Shown piece by piece: positions 57,386 through 64,000 of a stretch of DNA of 64,000 nt (its first letter is position 1; every line of letters starts with the position of its first letter). This DNA comes from Erwinia aphidicola (lineage in GTDB: Bacteria; Pseudomonadota; Gammaproteobacteria; Enterobacterales; Enterobacteriaceae). The position numbers were made by a program, and so were the translations under genes. Below the pieces are notes generated by a model. That model had not been told where the DNA came from and did not search any database. It saw only the letters and a list, made by a program, of their open reading frames with translations. The stretch is taken from positions 248,001 through 312,000 of the forward strand of contig NZ_JACXBP010000004.1 in NCBI RefSeq assembly GCF_014773485.1. Direction: 5' to 3'.

Positions 57386-58275
57386 TGAACCTGCAGCGGC
57401 AGCTCGCCGCCTCCCCGGCTGAACATTTTGCGCAGCGGCTGGCCGACCTGGCCAGCGCCTGCCTGCTGGATGAAGCCCGGCTGACGCCTAAACCCGGCCT
57501 GGTGGACCAGCGCGGCAGCGGCGCACATCGTGACCTGACGTTGGCGCTGATGGAGCGCTCGGCCTTAAGCCTCCGCCCGACGTTTTATGCGCTGGCGCTG
57601 CACAGCTGGCAGCGCCCGGCGGATATTGCCCTGCGCCAGCGCGTCGGGCTGCTGGGGCGCGCAGGGGAAGCGCAGATGATGCAGGAAACGGGCGGGGTGA
57701 ATACCCATCGCGGAGCGATCTGGGCGCTGGGACTGCTGGTCAGCGCGGCGGCGATGTGCGGCGGCATGGGGGATGTTCAGCAGATCGTCACCTGCGCCGC
57801 CGCACTGGCGCAGCTGCCGGATGATGCCGCACCGAAGCAGTTCAGCAAAGGGCAGCGTGCCAGCGCCCGCTATCAGGTACCGGGCGCGCGGGAAGAGGCG
57901 CAGCGCGGATTCCCGCACGTGATCCATCTTGCGCTGCCGCAGCTGTGGCACAGCCGCCAGCAGGGGGCCGATGACAGCGCAGCGCAGCTGGATGCCCTGA
58001 TGGCGATCATGACCTCCCTGAGCGACACCTGTGTGCTGTCGCGTGCCGGGATGAACGGCCTGACGGAGATGCAGCAGGGCGCCCGTGCGGTGCTGGCAGC
58101 GGGGGGAAGCCATCAACCCGCCGGAAGGCAGGCGCTGGCGCAGCTGGATGCAAAAATGCTGGCGCTGAATGCCTCACCCGGAGGAGCGGCCGACCTGCTG
58201 TCCGCCGCACTGTTTCTTGACCGGGTGGTTTCGGGACGACCGGAAAAGAAGGTCGTCCCCTACAACGCCAGATGA
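57385..58275 (+). CDS. mdcB: mdcB: triphosphoribosyl-dephospho-CoA synthase
   Basis: MdcB makes 2'-(5''-triphosphoribosyl)-3'-dephospho-CoA, the precursor of the prosthetic group of MdcC. The 296-residue protein has the family motifs LTPKPGLVDQRGSGAHRDL, MMQETGGVNTHRGAIW and SLSDTCVLSRAG. The start at 57385 overlaps the mdcA stop (TAATG). The last 15 or so codons (from VVSGRPEKK onward) are read through a dispersed hairpin repeat at 58233-58259, so the C-terminal tail is probably an acquired, non-native end. Confidence 0.94.
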   Translation: MNLQRQLAASPAEHFAQRLADLASACLLDEARLTPKPGLVDQRGSGAHRDLTLALMERSALSLRPTFYALALHSWQRPADIALRQRVGLLGRAGEAQMMQETGGVNTHRGAIWALGLLVSAAAMCGGMGDVQQIVTCAAALAQLPDDAAPKQFSKGQRASARYQVPGAREEAQRGFPHVIHLALPQLWHSRQQGADDSAAQLDALMAIMTSLSDTCVLSRAGMNGLTEMQQGARAVLAAGGSHQPAGRQALAQLDAKMLALNASPGGAADLLSAALFLDRVVSGRPEKKVVPYNAR

Positions 58276-58311
58276 TTGCTGTAGGGGCGGACCCTCTTTT
58301 TCGGTCCGCCC
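58233..58311. repeat. Two short hairpin repeats between mdcB and mdcC
   Basis: The first copy pairs GGGACGACC (58233-58241) with GGTCGTCCC (58251-58259) and is inside the mdcB coding end. The second pairs GGGCGGACC (58285-58293) with GGTCCGCCC (58303-58311). They face each other (CCCCTACA ... TGTAGGGGCG), a common tandem arrangement, and break the otherwise tight mdc operon by 67 bases. Confidence 0.9.
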
Positions 58312-58342
58312 GCAAAGGGAAAACACATTTTCAGAGGTTCTT

Positions 58343-58642
58343 ATGCAACAGTTCACGTTTTCATTTCCGGCTTCGCGCCAGCTCAGCGGTAAAGCGCTCG
58401 CGGGCGTGGTTGGCTCCGGCGACATGGAGGTGCTGTACATCGCCAGGGATAGCGATCTCCTCCAGGTCGATGTCACCACCTCGGTAGATAACAGCGCTGC
58501 ACGCTGGCAGGCGCTGTTTAATCGCCTGAGCAGCCTGGGCGCACTGCCCGCCGGGCAGATGACCATCCACGATTTTGGCGCCACGCCCGGCGTGGCGCGC
58601 ATCCGCATTGAACAGGTATTTGAGGAGGTCGCCGATGCGTAA
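58343..58642 (+). CDS. mdcC: mdcC: malonate decarboxylase acyl carrier protein (delta subunit)
   Basis: A 99-residue acyl carrier protein that carries the phosphoribosyl-dephospho-CoA arm. Ser25 in VVGSGDMEVL is the expected attachment site, the same position as in Klebsiella. The ATG at 58343 follows AGAGG; the longer upstream frame (from 58169) runs out of phase through mdcB and the repeats and is not coding. Confidence 0.95.
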   Translation: MQQFTFSFPASRQLSGKALAGVVGSGDMEVLYIARDSDLLQVDVTTSVDNSAARWQALFNRLSSLGALPAGQMTIHDFGATPGVARIRIEQVFEEVADA

Positions 58643-59465
58643 CGACCGCAGTTTTATCGAGCTTAATGCCCGCCAGCGCGCACGACTGCTGCTGGATGAG
58701 GGCAGCTACCGCGAACTGCTCGACCCGTTTGACGGCGTCATGTCGCCGTGGCTTGCTGCGCAGGGCGTCGTGCCGCAGGCGGATGATGGCATGGTCGTGG
58801 CGAAGGGCACCATTGACGGCCAGCCCGCGGTCGCCATCGCCATCGAAGGGGCTTTCCAGGGCGGCAGCATGGGGGAAGTGTCCGGGGCCAAAATGGCAGC
58901 CGCGCTGGAACTGGCGGCAGAAGATAACCGTAACGGCACGCCAACCCGTGCGGTGCTGTGCTTTGAAACCGGCGGCGTGCGCCTGCAGGAAGCCAACCTC
59001 GGGCTGGCGGCGATTGCAGATATCCATGCGGCAATCGTCGACCTGCGCCGTTACACCCCGGTTATTGGCATCATCGCCGGGACCGTTGGCTGCTTTGGCG
59101 GCATGTCGATAGCCGCCGGGCTGTGCAGCACGCTGATCGCCACCCGCGAGGCACGCCTCGGGTTGAATGGTCCGCAGGTGATTGAGCAGGAGGCGGGGAT
59201 CGACGAGTACGACTCCCGCGACCGGCCGTTTATCTGGAGCATGACCGGCGGCGAAGTGCGCGCGCGCAGCGGGCTGGTGGATACGCTGGTGGCGGATGGC
59301 CAGCAGGCAGTAAAGAACGCCATGCGCGCAGCGCTGGCAAAAGGCATTCCTGCGCAGCATCGTTCGCAGCGCTGGAAGGAGTATCTGCCGCGCCTGACGC
59401 AGTTTGACAGCCGCCAGCAGGCGGATGCGCAGCAGATTACACAGCTCTTTAGCAGGGAGGATTGA
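58635..59465 (+). CDS. mdcD: mdcD: malonate decarboxylase beta subunit
   Basis: MdcD and MdcE together decarboxylate malonyl-S-ACP to acetyl-S-ACP without biotin. The 276-residue protein has the crotonase/carboxyltransferase fold: IEGAFQGGSMGEVSGAKM, CFETGGVRLQEAN, GTVGCFGGMSIAAG and GPQVIEQEAG. The start overlaps mdcC by eight bases, with GAGGAGG at 58622-58628. A clean biotin-independent type, with no biotin carrier genes nearby. Confidence 0.96.
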   Translation: MRNDRSFIELNARQRARLLLDEGSYRELLDPFDGVMSPWLAAQGVVPQADDGMVVAKGTIDGQPAVAIAIEGAFQGGSMGEVSGAKMAAALELAAEDNRNGTPTRAVLCFETGGVRLQEANLGLAAIADIHAAIVDLRRYTPVIGIIAGTVGCFGGMSIAAGLCSTLIATREARLGLNGPQVIEQEAGIDEYDSRDRPFIWSMTGGEVRARSGLVDTLVADGQQAVKNAMRAALAKGIPAQHRSQRWKEYLPRLTQFDSRQQADAQQITQLFSRED

Positions 59466-59467
59466 GG

Positions 59468-60268
59468 ATGAAAAAAACCATCACACGCGGCGAAACCTGG
59501 CTGCAACAGCTCACCGCCGGTGCCAGCCGGCTGCCCGGGCTCTGCCCATCGGTACAGGCTGCGGATGGCGAGCTGAACGGCGAGGCTGCACGCTTTATCG
59601 CGGTGGTGCCGGATGCCGCTAACCACTATCCGCGAGCGGCGGGCGGTGAGGTCGGGCTGCTGGAGGGCTGGACGCTGGCGAAAGTGGTCAGTGAAGCGGT
59701 GCAGCAGGATGCGGGTAAAGCAGGCAAGCGGCTGATTATCGCCGTGATTGATGTGCCAAGCCAGGCCTACGGCCGCCGGGAAGAGGCTTTTGGCATACAT
59801 CAGGCGCTGGCCGCCGCCGCCGGAGCCTATGCCGAAGCGCGTCTCGCCGGGCATATTGTCATCGGACTGATCGTCGGCAAGGCGATGTCCGGCGCCTTCC
59901 TCGCGCACGGCTATCAGGCCAACCGGCTGATTGCCTTTAACGACCCGGGCGTACAGATCCACGCCATGGGTAAAGAGGCTGCGGCGCGTATCACCCTGCG
60001 CAGCGTTGCGGCGCTGGAAAAACTGGCTCAGACCATTCCACCGATGGCCTACGACATCAAAAATTACCACTCGCTGGGGCTGCTGGAAGCGCTGCTGGAT
60101 ATCCGCCAGCCGGACGCGCCCGATGAGGCTGACCTCAAGCAGGTGCAGCAGGCACTGAACGATGCCGTGACGGCAGCCCGGCGCGATCCAGGTCTGCAGT
60201 GCCGTTTGCAGGCGGAGCATCGCCGCAGCTCGAAAGCGGTGCGTGAGAGAATGCGCGCGGCCTGGTGA
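59468..60268 (+). CDS. mdcE: mdcE: malonate decarboxylase gamma subunit
   Basis: The 266-residue codecarboxylase partner of MdcD. GKRLIIAVIDVPSQAYGRREE, GHIVIGLIVGKAMSGAFLAHG and AMGKEAAARITLRS are conserved in the family. The ATG at 59468 is two bases after the mdcD stop and GGAGG at 59456-59460 lies seven bases upstream. It is followed by a 131-base gap with an inverted repeat, the largest break inside the operon. Confidence 0.96.
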   Translation: MKKTITRGETWLQQLTAGASRLPGLCPSVQAADGELNGEAARFIAVVPDAANHYPRAAGGEVGLLEGWTLAKVVSEAVQQDAGKAGKRLIIAVIDVPSQAYGRREEAFGIHQALAAAAGAYAEARLAGHIVIGLIVGKAMSGAFLAHGYQANRLIAFNDPGVQIHAMGKEAAARITLRSVAALEKLAQTIPPMAYDIKNYHSLGLLEALLDIRQPDAPDEADLKQVQQALNDAVTAARRDPGLQCRLQAEHRRSSKAVRERMRAAW

Positions 60269-60308
60269 ACGGCCACCTGACGGCAATAAGTAACATAACT
60301 ACCTGCAG

Positions 60309-60344
60309 GGCGGGAGCGGCACGCAAATAGCCCTCACTCCCGCC
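60309..60344 (+). repeat. Inverted repeat between mdcE and mdcF
   Basis: GGCGGGAG (60309-60316) pairs perfectly with CTCCCGCC (60337-60344) across a 20-base loop. The bases after it are a run of A, not T, so it is not an intrinsic terminator on the plus strand. It could protect or process the mdcA-E part of the message. Confidence 0.65.
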
Positions 60345-60399
60345 TGAAAAAAATAATAATTGTCGCGCCTGCGCGCGGCGTTAACTAACAGGTGATGCT

Positions 60400-61359
60400 A
60401 TGACTTACGTTATTATCCATGCTCTTGCCCCTATTTTTGTCATCATGTTACTCGGCTTTTATGCGGGTAAAGCCGGAATGGTTGATAATAAAAACGTCGT
60501 GACGCTGAATATCTTTGTGATGGATTTCGCCCTGCCCGCGGCGCTATTTGGCGCGACCGTCCAGACGCCGTGGCAGGGTATTATTGCGCAGTCCCCGCTG
60601 ATTGTGGTGCTGGCATTAACCATGTGGGCGACCTATGCCGCGATCTACTTTATTAGTACCCGATACTTTCATAAGTCACCGCAGGATGCGGCAGTGCTGA
60701 CGCTCACCGTGGCACTGCCTAACTATGCCGCGCTGGGCCTGCCGATCCTCGGCAGCGTGCTGGGGCCCGGGCCCGCAACCTCACTGTCGGTGGCGGCATC
60801 GATTGCCTGCGGCTCGGTGCTGATGACGCCCTTCTGCCTGCTGATCCTCGAGCGTGAAAAAGCGCGTGCAGCGGGCCATAGTCAGCACGGCGGAATAGGG
60901 ATGCTGCCACTGCTGATGTGGCGTTCCGTCACCAAACCGATAGTCTGGGGGCCGCTGCTTGGGGTTGTCTTGTCCGGGGTGCAGCTGAAAATGCCGGACC
61001 TGGTGCTGGCGGCGATCCATCCTCTCGGGCTGTCCGCGACGGCGGCAGCGCTGTTTCTGACCGGCGTTATTCTCTCTGCGCGCAAACTGAAGCTCAGCCG
61101 GATCGTGGTGATCTCCAGCCTTACCACCATGCTAATCGAACCCTTTATCGCATGGGGACTGGTGCTGTTGTTCGGGCTGCATGGGCGTGTTGCCGTGACC
61201 GGCATTCTGATGATTGCGCTGTCGGCGGGTTTCTTCGGCGTGGTATTTGGCAACCGTTTTGGCGTCTATTCGCCGGACGCGGAAGCCACGCTGCTGATCA
61301 GTTCGCTGTTATGTATTATTACCTTACCGCTATTTATTACGCTGACTGCAGGACTCTGA
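60400..61359 (+). CDS. mdcF: mdcF: malonate transporter (auxin-efflux-carrier family)
   Basis: A 319-residue inner-membrane protein of the AEC family with about ten hydrophobic segments, including MDFALPAALFGATVQTPW, LPNYAALGLPILGSVLG and IEPFIAWGLVLL. Its place inside the mdc cluster and the match to MdcF support malonate uptake. No MdcL/MdcM-type transporter is present, so this is the only import route in the cluster. Confidence 0.92.
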   Translation: MTYVIIHALAPIFVIMLLGFYAGKAGMVDNKNVVTLNIFVMDFALPAALFGATVQTPWQGIIAQSPLIVVLALTMWATYAAIYFISTRYFHKSPQDAAVLTLTVALPNYAALGLPILGSVLGPGPATSLSVAASIACGSVLMTPFCLLILEREKARAAGHSQHGGIGMLPLLMWRSVTKPIVWGPLLGVVLSGVQLKMPDLVLAAIHPLGLSATAAALFLTGVILSARKLKLSRIVVISSLTTMLIEPFIAWGLVLLFGLHGRVAVTGILMIALSAGFFGVVFGNRFGVYSPDAEATLLISSLLCIITLPLFITLTAGL

Positions 61360-61360
61360 T

Positions 61361-61969
61361 ATGACTTATGCGCCCCACGACCTGGTCTGGATCCGCCACT
61401 CGCAGGCTTTGACGGGCGATCTGCCCGCCTGGGTCAGCAGCCAGTGGCGCAGCGCGCTGCCGCTGGTGGTGCGCCGCGACAGCGATGAGAACGGGCGTGT
61501 CCCGGTTGGCGTGCGCGGGCTGCGGCGCGAGGAGCGTGCGGCCGGTTGGGTGGCTGCCGCTGACATCGTGCAGGTACAAAACCCGGAAGCGTTCAGCAGC
61601 GTGGAGCGGCTGCTGGCCTCGCCGTTTGTTTCGCAGCAGCCGGTGCAGGCGGCGATCCAGCTGGCGCAGCAGCGCTGGTGGTGGCCCTGGGGCATTACCG
61701 GCAGCGTCGGTTATGCGCTGGCGACCGAAGTGCCGGTGCTGTCAGCGACCAGCGATCTCGACCTGCTGATCCGCTGCCCGCATCCGGCCGCGGAGACGGA
61801 GCTGCGGCGCTGGCAGGCGTTTGTCAGCCAGCTGCCGTGCCGGGTCGATACCCAGGTCGAAACGCCGTACGGTGCCTTTGCCCTCAATGAATGGCTGCGC
61901 GATGGTCAGGTCCTGCTGAAAACCAACCTTGGCCCGCGCCTCACCGCTCAGCCGTGGAGTAGCCCATGA
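61361..61969 (+). CDS. mdcG: mdcG: phosphoribosyl-dephospho-CoA transferase
   Basis: MdcG attaches the prosthetic group to Ser25 of MdcC. The 202-residue protein has a nucleotidyltransferase core: WGITGSVGYALATEV and the metal-binding ATSDLDLLIRC, followed by DTQVETPYGAFALNEW. It starts one base after the mdcF stop and overlaps mdcH by four bases. Together with MdcB it completes the cofactor pathway. Confidence 0.94.
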   Translation: MTYAPHDLVWIRHSQALTGDLPAWVSSQWRSALPLVVRRDSDENGRVPVGVRGLRREERAAGWVAAADIVQVQNPEAFSSVERLLASPFVSQQPVQAAIQLAQQRWWWPWGITGSVGYALATEVPVLSATSDLDLLIRCPHPAAETELRRWQAFVSQLPCRVDTQVETPYGAFALNEWLRDGQVLLKTNLGPRLTAQPWSSP

Positions 61970-62868
61970 TGAAAGTGCTGTTCACCTTTCCCGGCCAGGG
62001 GCCGCAGCGCCCCGGCATGCTGCAACAGCTGCCGCAGGGGGATGCGCTGCTGGATCGCGCCAGTGAAGTATTGCATGAGGATGCCCGAGCGCTTGACAAT
62101 GCACAGGCGCTGCAGCACACGCGGGCGGTGCAGTTGTGCCTGCTGATTACCGCAGTGGCGCATGCGCACGCGCTGCAGCGGCAGGGGGTGGAAGCGGATA
62201 TCACCTGCGGCCTGTCGATCGGTGCGTTTCCGGCGGCGGTGGTTGCCGGGGCGCTGGCGTTTGACGATGCGCTGCGGCTGGTGTCGCTGCGCGGCGAGCT
62301 GATGGAGCAGGCTTATCCGCAGGGCTATGGCCTGACGGCAATTGTCGGGCTGGAGCAGCAGCAGCTGGAACCGCTGCTGGAGACGGGCTGTTATCTGGCG
62401 AATATCAACGCGCCGCAGCAGCTGGTAATTGCCGGTAGCGACGCGCTGATGGCGCAGGTAGCAGACAAAGCGCTGGCCGCCGGGGCGCAGAAAGTGCATC
62501 GGCTGGCGGTGAGTGTGCCTTCGCACTGCGCGCTAATGGCCGCTCCGGCGGCAGAGCTGGCGGCCGCCTTCAGCAGGCTAACCCTCCAGCGCCCGCGCTG
62601 TGCGTACCTTAGCGGCAGCAGCGCCCGGGTGCTGTGGCAGCCGCAGCAGATCGCCGACGATCTGGCGCAGAACATGGCGCGTACCGTGCGCTGGCATGAA
62701 GCCATGGTGGCGGCGAATGAGCGAGAAGTCGGGCTGGCGATTGAGATGCCGCCCGGCGCGGTGCTGACGGGGCTGACGCGCGGGCCGTTATCTCGTGGGG
62801 AGGCGATAGCGCTGGAGCAGGGCGGGCTGCTGCTGGCCCGCCGTCTGGTGGCGCGAATTAAGTCTTAG
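61966..62868 (+). CDS. mdcH: mdcH: malonyl-CoA:ACP transacylase (epsilon subunit)
   Basis: MdcH charges the carrier protein with malonate from malonyl-CoA to start the decarboxylase cycle. The 300-residue protein has the FabD-like motifs FPGQGPQRPGM, CGLSIGAF with Ser84 as nucleophile, and SVPSHCALM with the partner His. It begins at ATG 61966 (or 61969) overlapping mdcG. The end overlaps the convergent mdcR by 11 bases. Confidence 0.94.
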   Translation: MMKVLFTFPGQGPQRPGMLQQLPQGDALLDRASEVLHEDARALDNAQALQHTRAVQLCLLITAVAHAHALQRQGVEADITCGLSIGAFPAAVVAGALAFDDALRLVSLRGELMEQAYPQGYGLTAIVGLEQQQLEPLLETGCYLANINAPQQLVIAGSDALMAQVADKALAAGAQKVHRLAVSVPSHCALMAAPAAELAAAFSRLTLQRPRCAYLSGSSARVLWQPQQIADDLAQNMARTVRWHEAMVAANEREVGLAIEMPPGAVLTGLTRGPLSRGEAIALEQGGLLLARRLVARIKS

Positions 62869-63787
62869 TTTGCTGACGCTGGCGGCTGTACATGCGGCCT
62901 TCCGCCACCAGCGCCAGCAGGTTGGGGTCATGCTCGCGGTTGCGCTCGAAGACAATCGCGATGTTCTGGCGCATCTGGTATGGCTCCGCCAGCGGCAGCA
63001 GCTGCACGGAATTTTCATACACTTTTTTCATCCTCCCCGGCAGCAGGGTATAGCCGACACCCGCCTGCACCAGGCTCAGCATGGAAAAAATATCGTTTAC
63101 CCTGGTGACAATATCCGGCTCATATCCGGCAACGTTAAACGCCTCCTGAAAGCCCTGCCAGGTAGCAAATCCTTCCGCCAGCGAGACAAATTTCTGCTGG
63201 CGAAAATCGCGCAGATCAGCGGGAAAGCTGGTGTCCAGCCCGGAAGCGGCCGGAGCCGCCAGGAAGATATCGTCATCGAACAGCGGGAGTATTTCAAAGC
63301 GGCTGTAGTCGATCTCGCCGGGCGTAAGCGCAATCAGAATAGCATCAAGATAGCCATCCTCCAGCTTTGTGGTGAGCAGCTGATTCGACCCCATCGTCAG
63401 CTCCATTTCGAGGTCCGGGCGGCGCAGTTTCATCCCCATAATCAGCTTCGGAATGGTTTCCAGCGTCAGCGAGTAGAGCGTGCCAAGGCGAATATGCCCC
63501 TGGCCGATACCCGCCGCTTTACGCGTCTCCTCCACGCCGCGCGACAGGGTATCCAGCGCCTCCTGACTGTATTCCCACAGGGTTTGCGCCGCAGGCAGCG
63601 GCACCAGGTTGCGTCCCTGATGGATAAATAGCGGGCAGCGCACGCTCTCTTCCAGGCTGTGCAGGGCGCGGTGAACGCTGACGCTGCTGATCCCCAGCGC
63701 TTCTGCGGTGCGTGCCAGGTTGCCACGGCTCATGAAGGCAATGAAGATCTCCAGCTTACGAAAAGTGATATCCGAATCGATGTTCAT
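62858..63787 (-). CDS. mdcR: mdcR: LysR-family regulator of the mdc operon
   Basis: A 309-residue LysR protein with an N-terminal winged helix (residues 8-65: FMSRGNLARTAEALGISSVS at its core) and an effector domain. It lies at the end of the mdc genes on the opposite strand, as in Klebsiella, where MdcR activates mdc expression with malonate. Since it is convergent, its operator should be upstream of mdcA (about 55540-55730) rather than next to its own start. Confidence 0.92.
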   Translation of the reverse strand: MNIDSDITFRKLEIFIAFMSRGNLARTAEALGISSVSVHRALHSLEESVRCPLFIHQGRNLVPLPAAQTLWEYSQEALDTLSRGVEETRKAAGIGQGHIRLGTLYSLTLETIPKLIMGMKLRRPDLEMELTMGSNQLLTTKLEDGYLDAILIALTPGEIDYSRFEILPLFDDDIFLAAPAASGLDTSFPADLRDFRQQKFVSLAEGFATWQGFQEAFNVAGYEPDIVTRVNDIFSMLSLVQAGVGYTLLPGRMKKVYENSVQLLPLAEPYQMRQNIAIVFERNREHDPNLLALVAEGRMYSRQRQQTKT

Positions 63788-64000
63788 AGTCGCCCGTGTA
63801 GGTAGAAGGTAAGAAACAGGTCAGAGTAAGCCGGCTATTTTAGTGCCGACGTCAGGGGGGTTCTTGACGCATCGTAGCGCAGTGCCTGTAACCAGCCATG
63901 ACAACAGCAGCATAATTTTGATAAACAGACTTGATGTTGAAGCGCCGTTTTGTGCTAAAAGAGTCGCCGCTAAAGCATTTAACATCAATACAACCTAAAC
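63788..64000. other. Region upstream of mdcR, no gene seen
   Basis: The last 213 bases hold the promoter side of mdcR and then non-coding sequence to the window edge. No open frame, hairpin or repeat copy stands out. Confidence 0.5.

Noticed and set aside
60309..60360. Intrinsic terminator between mdcE and mdcF
   Set aside because: The stem is strong but is followed by A-runs on the plus strand, so the T-tract needed for termination is absent.

Overview
The window is a contiguous enterobacterial chromosome segment of moderately high GC, densely coding, with no rRNA, tRNA, CRISPR array, prophage or insertion sequence that I could see. The backbone gene order (glnE-hldE, ubiK, ribB, ygiD, ygiC-ygiB-tolC, nudF-yqiB-cpdA-yqiA-parE, mdaB/ygiN, parC-plsC-ftsP, dkgA-yqhD/yqhC, yghB, metC/exbB-exbD, yghA) follows the E. 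coli ygi/yqi/yqh/ygh region. The accessory genes and the short intergenic repeats fit Erwiniaceae (Erwinia or Pantoea). That assignment is inferred from gene order and protein similarity recalled from memory, not from a search.

Region by region. 1-13.3 kb is core metabolism and cell envelope: the end of glnE, hldE for LPS heptose, ubiK, an FMN riboswitch with ribB, ygiD, the ygiB-ygiC pair and tolC, then the nudF-yqiB-cpdA-yqiA-parE run. 13.3-17.0 kb holds a b561-type cytochrome, a LysR regulator, ygiN-mdaB (quinone redox) and a periplasmic PheC-like cyclohexadienyl dehydratase. 17.0-21.6 kb is a minus-strand sugar operon: PRD-domain regulator, PTS IIA, IIB and IIC, and a class II aldolase. 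22.0-36.1 kb returns to core genes (parC, plsC, ftsP, the aldehyde-stress set dkgA-yqhD/yqhC, yghB, metC, Fur-boxed exbBD, a CitA-like symporter, yghA). 36.1-44.0 kb is a five-gene Csu-type chaperone-usher pilus operon, divergent from an MHYT-GGDEF-EAL cyclic-di-GMP protein.

44.0-49.5 kb holds a YdcR-type MocR regulator, ylaC, a secreted protein of unknown function facing a ToxR/ToxS-like membrane regulator pair, and a cupin. 49.7-53.6 kb is the Anbu cluster: a circularly permuted ATP-grasp protein, an alpha-E protein, a transglutaminase-like protein and the proteasome-like Anbu peptidase. It is followed by an OlsF-like bifunctional ornithine-lipid synthase. 55.7-63.8 kb is a complete malonate decarboxylase cluster, mdcABCDEFGH with a convergent mdcR.

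Two repeat families run through the intergenic gaps: two degenerate ERIC elements, and at least ten short hairpins of the form tgtaggggcgacc...ggtcgcccctac, usually placed right at a stop codon. One of these hairpins supplies the C-terminal codons of mdcB. The most interesting items for follow-up are the Anbu/ATP-grasp cluster with its lipid-synthase neighbour, the ToxR/S-like module with its unknown secreted neighbour, and the hairpin repeat family.
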